The notes beneath the pieces are model-generated. The model saw nothing but the letters and a program-made list of their open reading frames with translations, was not told the DNA's origin and did no database searches. A DNA stretch of 64,000 nucleotides from positions 24,813 through 88,812 of the forward strand of contig DIAJ01000047.1 in the NCBI GenBank assembly GCA_002415785.1, in the 5' to 3' direction. Of the stretch, positions 9,158-16,085 are shown in pieces. A program made the position numbers and the translations under genes. The first letter of the stretch is position 1; the number at the start of each line of letters is the position of its first letter. Source of the stretch: Flavobacteriales bacterium UBA5081. GTDB lineage: Bacteria; Bacteroidota; Bacteroidia; Flavobacteriales_E; Vicingaceae.

Positions 9158-9220
9158 CACCCCTTTCGGAAAGAAAAACACCCAGTTCAGAAAGTATTTA
9201 GCCCCTTTCAGAAAAACAAG
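9158..9220. repeat. Three imperfect ~21-bp tandem repeats
   Basis: Units at 9158-9178, 9179-9200 and 9201-9220 share the pattern C-CCC-nTTTCnGAAA followed by an A-rich run. The first unit contains the small palindrome CTTTCGGAAAG. A period of about two helical turns upstream of a promoter-like sequence would suit a cooperative DNA-binding protein, but decayed cassette or repeat DNA is equally possible. Confidence 0.4.
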
Positions 9221-9374
9221 TGTTTTTACCCTATTGATTGTTAAAAAATTGTGTTTACTTTGAGTTTTAGACATTATCACTATCAATCAATGGTTTAAAG
9301 ACTAGATTAATAATAACGCTGTAAGAGATAGATTAGCAATTGTTGATAGACAGTTAAATTAAAACCAACATTGA

Positions 9375-10172
9375 ATGAACATTAAAAAAGAACCCAAATC
9401 AACATTATTCTTGATAATTATTATCATTATTTCGTTAATTATAATGTTCTACTTATCAATGGGAATGGAACAGTTGAATAATACGAAAAACCATAATTGG
9501 GTTTTTTATTTTTTAGGATATGTAGCATTATGGATTTTGTCTAATTACTTGCATAATAAGTTTCCGAATAAATTAATTAAATATATAAATTACTGCATTT
9601 CTTTCCCGCTTTCATTTGTCCTATTACTATTTCAGTTCGCTGTACCGACAATGGGAATAATTATACACACAACTCTATTTATAGCACTTTCATTTTCAAT
9701 ACCACTTTTCTTAACCAGATTAAATGATTATTTCAATTACCTTAACCTAACTGACCAAACAACTATTTTTATAAACCTAACCTTTGCAACTTGTTCCTCT
9801 GTTGCATTTTATAAACTGATTTTAGACATTGTCTACAGGTTTGGTCCTTTTAGAATTAAAAGCTCAGAAAAAATAAAAAAATTCAAACTTGATGCTCTAA
9901 CGGAGTATGTTTTAAACAAAGAGAATATCCGATTCATAATATATTCATCATTTTTCATTTACCTTTTAATGTTTTCTTTTCAATATTTACAGAACTCAAG
10001 CATTTTTGAAATAGGAGAAAAAGATAGAGCAGTGTACCAATCATTTTTATGCTTTTTGGCATTTGACAGATTACTGCTTAATTCTAAAAGATTTATATTA
10101 ATGCCATCTGAATTATTAAAAAAAATGCTTGTTTCGATAATCGGAGATGAAGAAGAAAAAAACTTTAGGTAA
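9375..10172 (+). CDS. Multi-pass membrane protein of unknown function
   Basis: 265 residues, very rich in Ile/Leu/Phe, with about five to six membrane segments: residues 10-27, 43-57, 72-95, 98-112, about 133-150 and 190-207. Soluble loops are short; the last 60 residues are charged. No family recognised. Its stop codon begins a 128-bp cassette-like element (10170-10297), so the gene may be a mobile cassette. Its position in an island rich in defence-type genes makes a membrane effector thinkable, without direct evidence. A frame on the other strand overlaps its end but looks like a shadow. Confidence 0.65.
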   Translation: MNIKKEPKSTLFLIIIIIISLIIMFYLSMGMEQLNNTKNHNWVFYFLGYVALWILSNYLHNKFPNKLIKYINYCISFPLSFVLLLFQFAVPTMGIIIHTTLFIALSFSIPLFLTRLNDYFNYLNLTDQTTIFINLTFATCSSVAFYKLILDIVYRFGPFRIKSSEKIKKFKLDALTEYVLNKENIRFIIYSSFFIYLLMFSFQYLQNSSIFEIGEKDRAVYQSFLCFLAFDRLLLNSKRFILMPSELLKKMLVSIIGDEEEKNFR

Positions 10173-10297
10173 CAACGTTTTCTACAGCTAATGACGGGTG
10201 AACGGTTGCCAGAAAGGTTTTCGCTACTTTGCCAGCTTAGCTTTCGGTGGACAGGAAAAGTGCTTCGAAATTGCCACAAGCCATATGCAAACCGTTA
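10170..10297 (+). repeat. Cassette-like (attC-like) element
   Basis: A 128-bp non-coding segment starts at the stop codon of the membrane-protein gene with TAACAACG and ends with AACCGTTA. Internal AACGGTT at 10201-10207 is an inverted copy of AACCGTT at 10290-10296. It is richer in G+C than the flanking genes. Beginning at a stop codon with TAAC and ending with GTTA is the outline of an integron attC site, and similar elements follow single genes in other Bacteroidota (recall). The exact RYYYAAC/GTTRRRY core is not matched and no integron integrase is in the window, so this is tentative. Confidence 0.35.
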
Positions 10298-10313
10298 ATC
10301 TTTATGTCTGCCA

Positions 10314-11378
10314 CTAGGCAAAATAATTTAAAATTGAGTTTGGCTGATATTCATAATCATCCAAAACTTTATCACAAGATTTACTTATTCTGTTTTTTAT
10401 TGAATCATTGATGTCTGTCAATACATTATTTGTGTTTTCAACACTTACAATGCGTTTATAATGTATTTCATTTCTGATATGAAGCATTACCATCAATAGT
10501 TTATCTGTAAAACTTCTAGGGATCTTACCTTTATTCGATTTATAAGCATCTAATAATAAAATTTTTATTAAATGAGAACTGATTGGAATATCAAAATTTC
10601 TTTTCCATGTTTTTAAAGCAATATGAATTTTCTGCTGAACAGGACTTAATGTAATTCCTTTTAGGCTCGATATATCAGTCTTAGTGTAAGAATTTCTTTG
10701 AAACAACGAATCATTATTAACGAACAAATACCCTTTGGATTTATTTCCTTTACTTTGGCTTAACTTATAAGGAACAATATCAATTTTATAATATTCTCCG
10801 TTTATTTCAAACAATAACCCTATAGATTTTTTTTGAGCTCTGATTTTGATTAAGTCAGGGTCATTAAATTTTTCTTCTATAAAATTGTACAATTCATCAT
10901 ACATAACTGATGTAGAAGAAAAACTTTTTGGTGCAAATGGAATACTTATGTCAATGTCATAATCTTCTGCTAATGCTGTATTGTCCTCTGTAGAACCAAT
11001 TCTTACAATATGACCGCCCAATTTATTTTGAAAATTTGAACTTATCAAACAAGTGATTTTCTTCGCTTTATTTGAAAGTTCTCTAAAAGACTGATCTAGT
11101 TTATTTAGTTTCATATTGTGAACTGCCATCCTTAATATTGAACTAGTATTAAGAGGTTCCTCCATAGAGTTTTTAGTGTCTTTTACTCCTCCAATAAAAG
11201 CCCCTGCCGTTCCACCAATTAGAGCTCCTTTACCTCCTGAAATTAGAAAATCTTTCCAGTCAAACTTAAAATTGGGATTATCATTGTTTTTTGTCAACTG
11301 ATTAAATAGATTAAAAGTTAAAAATCCAATCGCACCAATTAATGCACCATTCCCTGCATATTTTATTGTTTTACTCAT
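10314..11378 (-). CDS. Membrane-anchored cGAS-like nucleotidyltransferase
   Basis: 354 residues. The N-terminus has two glycine-zipper hydrophobic segments (10-27, GNGALIGAIGF; 46-64, ISGGKGALIGGTAGAFIGG), probably a 2TM anchor. The rest is a polymerase-beta-fold nucleotidyltransferase: GST at 128-130, then DYDIDI giving Asp141/Asp143, and the third acidic residue in KIDIVPY (Asp200). All three metal ligands of the fold are present. It is the last gene of a four-gene operon, 5 bp after the DUF6602 gene, whose first gene is another nucleotidyltransferase. It could be a membrane effector that kept a nucleotide-binding domain, or a second signal-making enzyme; the sequence does not decide. Confidence 0.8.
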   Translation of the reverse strand: MSKTIKYAGNGALIGAIGFLTFNLFNQLTKNNDNPNFKFDWKDFLISGGKGALIGGTAGAFIGGVKDTKNSMEEPLNTSSILRMAVHNMKLNKLDQSFRELSNKAKKITCLISSNFQNKLGGHIVRIGSTEDNTALAEDYDIDISIPFAPKSFSSTSVMYDELYNFIEEKFNDPDLIKIRAQKKSIGLLFEINGEYYKIDIVPYKLSQSKGNKSKGYLFVNNDSLFQRNSYTKTDISSLKGITLSPVQQKIHIALKTWKRNFDIPISSHLIKILLLDAYKSNKGKIPRSFTDKLLMVMLHIRNEIHYKRIVSVENTNNVLTDINDSIKNRISKSCDKVLDDYEYQPNSILNYFA

Positions 11379-11383
11379 ATTTT

Positions 11384-12223
11384 CTATAATTCTTCATCAA
11401 TTTTAAAATTCACCTGATTAGCATATGCGTTGAAATCTATTGCTGCCACAGTACCAATACTTTGTTGCAAATATCTTGACAACTGCAAAAAGAAGGTAAC
11501 TAATGAGTTTTCTCTTTCACTATATTTTATTTCATCGTACTCTCTTTCAATATAATATTTATGGATTCTTTTATTAAGATCCTTTATTGACTGATTTTCC
11601 TCTCCAAGATGATTTATGTAAAAACTACCAAACTCTACTGAGCACCCCATATCAATAGCTTTAAGTCCTTTCAATTTTTTAAAATGATTCTCAAGAGTAT
11701 CCCTCTTCTTGTAGGAATTAACACTTGTAAGAATTCCCCCAATAATTTTTGTTAATGGTCTTGCGTTTCTTGGTTCACCTCTGTCAATTATCTTTGTAGA
11801 TGTACGCATAAGTTTTCTAACACTTTCAATTTTTCTTCCTGCATATTCTATGTGTGAGATACTTTTTCCATCAACAACACAGCTTCCTTCTAAGTCGGGT
11901 TTAACTTCAAAAACAGCATAGACACCTTCAGCTGGTATATAATGAACTCCATTTTGGATAAAGACAAAGGGAGTATATTGCTGGTCATATATTACCAAGT
12001 CAATTTGATCACTTAACTGTCCTTCTGAATCGATAATGATAGCTTTGTCAATGTTATATCTGTTTGGCATGTATTTTCTTAACCACTCAATCCAAACATT
12101 TTCTAATGAGTCTCCTTTAGTACCAGGATGTAAAACATTATCCCTGTTTGTATTTAATTGTGCCTCCATTTGTTTTTGGAGACCGTTAAATAAAGATTGA
12201 ATATTTATTGCGTTTTCCTTCAT
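11384..12223 (-). CDS. DUF6602-like protein with PD-(D/E)xK-type motif
   Basis: 279 residues. The segment HPGTKGDSLENVW near residue 32, DQIDLVIYD (72-80) and YAVFEVK (102-108) are the hallmarks I recall for DUF6602. Together Glu41, Asp75, Glu106 and Lys108 form the E...D...ExK layout of PD-(D/E)xK nucleases, so this is the likely nuclease effector or processing enzyme of the operon. The gene overlaps the E2-like gene by 4 bp (ATG/TGA type) and precedes the membrane nucleotidyltransferase. No signal peptide or membrane segment. Nuclease activity is inferred only from the motif. Confidence 0.75.
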   Translation of the reverse strand: MKENAINIQSLFNGLQKQMEAQLNTNRDNVLHPGTKGDSLENVWIEWLRKYMPNRYNIDKAIIIDSEGQLSDQIDLVIYDQQYTPFVFIQNGVHYIPAEGVYAVFEVKPDLEGSCVVDGKSISHIEYAGRKIESVRKLMRTSTKIIDRGEPRNARPLTKIIGGILTSVNSYKKRDTLENHFKKLKGLKAIDMGCSVEFGSFYINHLGEENQSIKDLNKRIHKYYIEREYDEIKYSERENSLVTFFLQLSRYLQQSIGTVAAIDFNAYANQVNFKIDEEL

Positions 12224-12861
12224 AATTCTTTTTTTAATTGGTCTAATTTTTCAATAATGTAGTCTCTTCCAGACTTAATTATCGTATTCCACTTATCAAG
12301 ATGACATCTTTTGAATTTTCGTCCACTACCACATTTGCATAGTTCATTCCTTCCTTGCCATTTTGAATATATTATTTCTTCTAATTCACTAATTATTAAC
12401 TTTCTATCAGTAGATTCTAAAGCTGATTCATAAAACTCCCATATACCACTATTCCCATGAGTATACTCACCATCTGGATAAGCTCCATTTATTTCTCGGA
12501 ATGTTTCTCTAGCTAGATGGGGCACTAATACTTTATCTAAAAAATACTTAAAATTAATACCATTATTTGCAATTGCTTTTTCTTCTGGTTCAACAGCCAA
12601 ACAAAGTGTTAGATCTGGGTTCACATGTCTAAAATCTTTTCTAGGAATTTTTTCACTTGTCTCTATTACTTTTGGGAAACATTTAGGGTATGATTGGGGA
12701 AAACGAATAGATACTTCATACCTATCAAACTCACCCTTTTCTGAATGAATTAGTGGAATTTCTCCAACCACTCTTACATACCCTTTCTCTTCAACACGCT
12801 TCAGTAATGGGTATGACAAAATTGACTGGTCAATATCTTTAATTACTTTATACATTAGCAA
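12220..12861 (-). CDS. E2-like conjugating domain protein with C-terminal SEC-C motif
   Basis: 213 residues. The central part matches prokaryotic E2/UBC-fold proteins: RFPQSYPKCFPKV, then His79 and the candidate catalytic Cys87 in HVNPDLTLCL. The C-terminus has a SEC-C zinc motif CxCx8CH (Cys175, Cys177, Cys186, His187). Short type II CBASS systems carry an E2-like protein without E1 and JAB partners; in them the E2 acts on the cGAS-like enzyme. The gene overlaps the upstream nucleotidyltransferase gene by 7 bp and the downstream DUF6602 gene by 4 bp. No E1 or JAB gene is present nearby. The SEC-C fusion is unusual in my memory. Confidence 0.8.
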   Translation of the reverse strand: MLMYKVIKDIDQSILSYPLLKRVEEKGYVRVVGEIPLIHSEKGEFDRYEVSIRFPQSYPKCFPKVIETSEKIPRKDFRHVNPDLTLCLAVEPEEKAIANNGINFKYFLDKVLVPHLARETFREINGAYPDGEYTHGNSGIWEFYESALESTDRKLIISELEEIIYSKWQGRNELCKCGSGRKFKRCHLDKWNTIIKSGRDYIIEKLDQLKKEL

Positions 12862-13814
12862 TCACACCAAGGTTTTTGAATTACACCTGATCTAGCAATA
12901 TCTAATGCAGCAGCTTTTTTATCTTCATCATCATTAGTGTCAAACTCATCATTTACAGCAAAGTATACTTTTAGATTATTAGCATCAGCTTCTATCTGAT
13001 CTAGCATCAGCTTCATATCGAATGAAAAGTTGTTTTTCTCTGAATCAGTCATTGTATCAGATACGACATTATTCGAGTTTGCAGGATCTTCAAGCCGAAT
13101 AGTCTTAATATTGTCACGGATATACTCCATAACCATTTTAAGTTTGCCCCATTGACCAGTCGGAATATCTGAACAATTATCAAATGCTCTAATGGTAATT
13201 AATTCGACTAAAAAAGATTTAACTCTATCCTTACTTTTATTGACTTTCCATATTTTGAGCAAGCGAATGACATTTCGTTCATCACTCTTACATTTAATTA
13301 AATCAATGTGTTTTTGAATGTTAGTTTGAGTTGAACTAGCTTCTTGAAGGAGTTTTGGTCTTACATAAAGATTTAGTCTATTTGTTTCAAGATAATCACC
13401 TTTAATTAACTCCCTTCCAGGAACAACGTCCATTTGAATCTCCTCTCCATCAACAACAAATGTAATTCCAGTTGAGACTCTTTGTTTTCTGGTTTTATAT
13501 TTTACTAAATCATCATCTTCATATTCGTCATTGAAATAATTAAATACAGCATCAGCCATATCTTCCAATTTATCAAATGAATTACGCTTGAATGGTTGAC
13601 ATATATCAAGGTCATACTTGATATTGATAGCATCATGTTTTGCATACGAACCTGAGTTGATTGCTCTTGTTGCAATTTCGTCTTTAAATTTCTCAGCAAG
13701 AGCATTTTTTACTTCATCTCTTTTCATTTTGTACTTAGACAACAAATCATCAACATGACTCATTTTATGACTTGTTAATACATCTACTAAATGTTTATTC
13801 TTATTTAAACTCAT
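12855..13814 (-). CDS. CD-NTase (cGAS/DncV-like nucleotidyltransferase)
   Basis: 319-residue cytosolic enzyme, first gene of the CBASS-like operon. The active-site helix and metal ligands are intact: GS at 55-56, Asp68 and Asp70 in KYDLDIC, Asp129 in QMDVVPG. A late EDPANSNNVVSD segment corresponds to the OAS/cGAS-like domain motif typical of CD-NTases. Such enzymes make cyclic oligonucleotides on phage infection and activate an effector. The C-terminus ends in KPWCDC, unlike the small-residue tails used by E1/E2-coupled CD-NTases. It is transcribed away from the sigma-like/ImmA operon, with a 25-bp dyad between them. Confidence 0.87.
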   Translation of the reverse strand: MSLNKNKHLVDVLTSHKMSHVDDLLSKYKMKRDEVKNALAEKFKDEIATRAINSGSYAKHDAINIKYDLDICQPFKRNSFDKLEDMADAVFNYFNDEYEDDDLVKYKTRKQRVSTGITFVVDGEEIQMDVVPGRELIKGDYLETNRLNLYVRPKLLQEASSTQTNIQKHIDLIKCKSDERNVIRLLKIWKVNKSKDRVKSFLVELITIRAFDNCSDIPTGQWGKLKMVMEYIRDNIKTIRLEDPANSNNVVSDTMTDSEKNNFSFDMKLMLDQIEADANNLKVYFAVNDEFDTNDDEDKKAAALDIARSGVIQKPWCDC

Positions 13815-13881
13815 AATTTGTTCTTTATTTTTTTAATATTGAGGTCTACTCTGACTTCAATAAGTTTGTATTATATGTAAT

Positions 13882-13906
13882 AAGAACATAATCTATTTAC
13901 GTTCTT
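13882..13906. promoter_or_regulatory. 25-bp imperfect palindrome between divergent operons
   Basis: Arms AAGAACATAA (13882-13891) and TTACGTTCTT (13897-13906) pair with one mismatch around a 5-bp centre. It lies 68 bp upstream of the CD-NTase start and 153 bp upstream of the chosen sigma-like start, in the only shared regulatory region. It is a good operator candidate for control of one or both operons; the binding protein is unknown. Confidence 0.45.
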
Positions 13907-13969
13907 GAATTTTCTTTATTTTTATTCAAAAAACTTGATTTTTTAACTGCTATTAATTGTCATAATTCA

Positions 13970-13977
13970 TAGATTTG
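13970..13977 (+). promoter_or_regulatory. Candidate -7 promoter box for sigma-like/ImmA operon
   Basis: TAGATTTG matches the Bacteroidota -7 consensus TAnnTTTG. No well-spaced TTG (-33) is seen. It would start transcription near 13982, upstream of both possible start codons of the sigma-like gene. Confidence 0.35.
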
Positions 13978-14058
13978 TAGTGTTATAGATAAGTTCTCAC
14001 CCTAACTACTAAAAGCGTGACTCACGGATTTGGTAGTTCTACTGAAACCACCAAACCA

Positions 14059-14724
14059 ATGGAAACAGCAGAAGAAATAAAAACGGCTTGTAGCCTAGAC
14101 TTATTTGAATACATTAGTTGGAAGACTGATTATCCAGATGAGGCTGCGAGTGCATTTAAGGAATTTTCTTTTCGGTTTGAGCGAGATGTATTAAGAATGT
14201 CTGAAATCGCTTGTTCTAAATGGGGTTATGATGAAACTGTAGCATTTGATATCTCAAACTGTGTTTTTCAAAGAGTGTGGAAATATCCAAGCTATAATCA
14301 GGAGAAATCTAAAAGTAAAGACATTAACAAAGGGGTTAAGCTTTGGTTACACAAAATAGTTTATACTCAATTAGCGAATTATAAAAACAATGGTTTTTGT
14401 TATGAAGCTGATAAAGAAACTGATTTAACTTTAATAGAAACAATTGAAGATTTTGTAGGAGGTTTTGGTGTTCCTGATGAAAAAAGGAGAATCATTTTGA
14501 AAACTATGAAAGTTGTGGATGAAGCTCTTTTACACCTAACTCACAAACATAAAATTATCTATTTGACTTATAAACTTTACTGTCCTGATGACAAGACCTA
14601 TATTCCAAGAGCAATTAGTAAAAAATTACAGGATGAGCTTGGATTGGCACAGGGAAGTATCAGGAAATATAAAGAAGAAGCAAATAAAATTGTAGAAACT
14701 TATTTAACTAGAATCAATGGCTAA
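14059..14724 (+). CDS. Sigma-70-like regulatory protein
   Basis: 221 residues from the ATG at 14059; a GTG at 14017 would add 14 residues. The middle part resembles sigma region 2 (DISNCVFQRVWKYPSYN, then VKLWLHKIVYTQLANY) and the C-terminus a region-4-like helix-turn-helix (PRAISKKLQDELGLAQGSIRKYKEEANKIVETYL region). Sequence identity to standard ECF sigma factors is low, so it may be a sigma-derived DNA-binding regulator. It is first in an operon with an unknown protein (8-bp overlap) and an ImmA/IrrE peptidase, divergent from the CBASS-like operon. This suggests it controls that operon (inference). Confidence 0.7.
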   Translation: METAEEIKTACSLDLFEYISWKTDYPDEAASAFKEFSFRFERDVLRMSEIACSKWGYDETVAFDISNCVFQRVWKYPSYNQEKSKSKDINKGVKLWLHKIVYTQLANYKNNGFCYEADKETDLTLIETIEDFVGGFGVPDEKRRIILKTMKVVDEALLHLTHKHKIIYLTYKLYCPDDKTYIPRAISKKLQDELGLAQGSIRKYKEEANKIVETYLTRING

Positions 14725-15055
14725 AAAACACAAATTAGGAGGTTTGGTTAATGAAAGTAATCTAAACCATTGGTTAAGCTCTTCAGGATATTTATATCCT
14801 AGAAACGAAACAGAATTGGCTCTATTTGAAAAAGCGTATGTTGAATATGATTTTAAACTGGAGAACAAGTCTATAGATATTGATAGCATCATTAATGGGA
14901 CTTTAAAATGCCAAACGAAAGAAATTTCTCTTTTTGACCCTGAAGAAGAAAAGGATATACAAGAATTAAAAATGGCTGCAAGAAAGGGCATCCAATCAAT
15001 TCCTAAAGACATTTTGGATAAAATGAAGAATAAGCACAAAAATGGAGATAAGTAA
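14717..15055 (+). CDS. Unknown protein between sigma-like gene and ImmA/IrrE gene
   Basis: 112 residues, charged, no family name recognised. The N-terminus (HKLGGLVNESNLNHWLSSSG, YLYPRNETELALFEKAY) looks familiar from small proteins preceding ImmA/IrrE peptidases in Bacteroidota. The C-terminus is basic (KMKNKHKNGDK). It overlaps the sigma-like gene by 8 bp and the peptidase gene by 14 bp, so all three are tightly coupled. A bridging, anti-sigma or peptidase-substrate role is conceivable but not shown. A frame on the opposite strand covers the same bases and is judged a shadow. Confidence 0.7.
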   Translation: MAKKHKLGGLVNESNLNHWLSSSGYLYPRNETELALFEKAYVEYDFKLENKSIDIDSIINGTLKCQTKEISLFDPEEEKDIQELKMAARKGIQSIPKDILDKMKNKHKNGDK

Positions 15056-15833
15056 TACCTCAAAAACTTTTATTAAAGATTTAGCTGAGTTTATTGCTTT
15101 AGAGTATGACGAAATCATAACACCATTAGAAAGAATAATTGAATCAGAGGATGTTGCCGTTTTTTATGACGATTATGGAAATGCTTTTGATGGAATAATA
15201 GTGTATGATTCTGAATTTTACATTCATATTAACACAAAAAGAGGAAACAGAATTGAAACGCCTAGAGGCAGATTTACGCTTGCGCATGAATTAGGACATT
15301 ACTTTATAGATAATCATAGAAATGGGCTGCAAAAAGGTTTATTAGAGCCTCATCCGTCTAAAAATAATGAGGCAAAGCATCAAAAAATAGAGCGTGAAGC
15401 TGATTATTTTGCTTCTTGTTTATTAATGCCAGAAAAGCGATTTTCTAAAGATTGTTATAGACGCAAGTTTCAATTTTCAATTATTGAAGAATTGGCAAAA
15501 AAGTATCACGTAAGTTTAACGGCTTGTGCTATTCGTTTTGCTGATATTGGAAATCACCCTATTATGATTGTGTATTGTGAGAGTAATCAAGTTAAGTGGA
15601 ACTGGAGTAGTATTGATTTTCCGTTTAAGTATCTTGCCGGAAAGAATAATAAAATACCAGAAGACACATTAGTTGGGGAATACTTTAATACAGGGAAAGG
15701 TGAAAGAAAAACGGAACAGTTATGGGCTGGTGACTGGTTTAATTGCTTCAGTCATGAAGATGAAGACAGACAAATTTATGAGCACTTTATACCGTACAAG
15801 AATAAAGCGCTTTGTGTAATTTGGGAGGATTAA
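15042..15833 (+). CDS. ImmA/IrrE-family metallopeptidase
   Basis: 263 residues. The zinc motif HELGH is at 82-86 in FTLAHELGHYFIDNH, and the third ligand Glu119 in IEREADYFASCLLMP, as in ImmA/IrrE (COG2856) enzymes. Members of this family cleave repressors or regulators after DNA damage or phage signals. CapP, the CBASS-associated peptidase, is of this type and cleaves the repressor CapH. Here the partner is a sigma-like protein instead of a simple HTH repressor. The C-terminal ~100 residues (WNWSSIDFPFKYLAG, then EQLWAGDWF) are less typical and may sense the signal. The gene overlaps the preceding one by 14 bp. Confidence 0.87.
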   Translation: MEISNTSKTFIKDLAEFIALEYDEIITPLERIIESEDVAVFYDDYGNAFDGIIVYDSEFYIHINTKRGNRIETPRGRFTLAHELGHYFIDNHRNGLQKGLLEPHPSKNNEAKHQKIEREADYFASCLLMPEKRFSKDCYRRKFQFSIIEELAKKYHVSLTACAIRFADIGNHPIMIVYCESNQVKWNWSSIDFPFKYLAGKNNKIPEDTLVGEYFNTGKGERKTEQLWAGDWFNCFSHEDEDRQIYEHFIPYKNKALCVIWED

Positions 15834-15878
15834 CCTAACAATTTTGACTGTCATTTCGGTTCCCACAAATACAAAAAC

Positions 15879-15904
15879 CTAAGCTGCATTATAACGCAGT
15901 TTAG
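15879..15904 (+). terminator. Possible hairpin terminator after ImmA/IrrE gene
   Basis: CTAAGCTGC (15879-15887) and GCAGTTTAG (15896-15904) form a 9-bp stem with one G-U pair and an 8-base loop, 46 bp after the peptidase stop. There is no T-run behind it, so it may be a transcript-end structure or part of a decayed cassette-type element. The rest of 15834-16085 shows nothing else recognisable. Confidence 0.3.
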
Positions 15905-16085
15905 CCAAACAGTTTAGAATACAAGATGATTTATAACCAAAATTGTTTTGCTATTTTTAGAGTTTCAAGAACATCTATCTAACCAGAATATGTCGTAGGC
16001 TTTTGAAAAGTTTTTTATAAGGACAAACCCAATAGTGTATAATCCCAATATATAAAAGCATATTTTACCAATATAAACTTCTAGA

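Larger units (their letters stand above)
9010..9374. other. Gene-poor region with small ORF and 21-bp repeats
   Basis: 365 bp between the patatin trio and the membrane-protein gene. It contains a 41-codon open frame at 9023-9148 (listed separately) and three imperfect ~21-bp direct repeats at 9158-9220. A promoter-like stretch follows at about 9236-9265 (TTGTTAAAAAATTG then TTTACTTTG), close to the Bacteroidota TTG/TAnnTTTG pattern and in position to serve the gene at 9375. Confidence 0.45.

Noticed and set aside
9980..10279. 99-codon minus-strand frame across the end of the membrane-protein gene
   Set aside because: It covers the attC-like element and opposes a better frame; the composition is not convincing.
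14704..15063. 119-codon minus-strand frame opposite the unknown gene between the sigma-like and ImmA genes
   Set aside because: The plus-strand frame is overlapped on both sides by real genes in the same direction, which fits an operon; the minus frame is its shadow.
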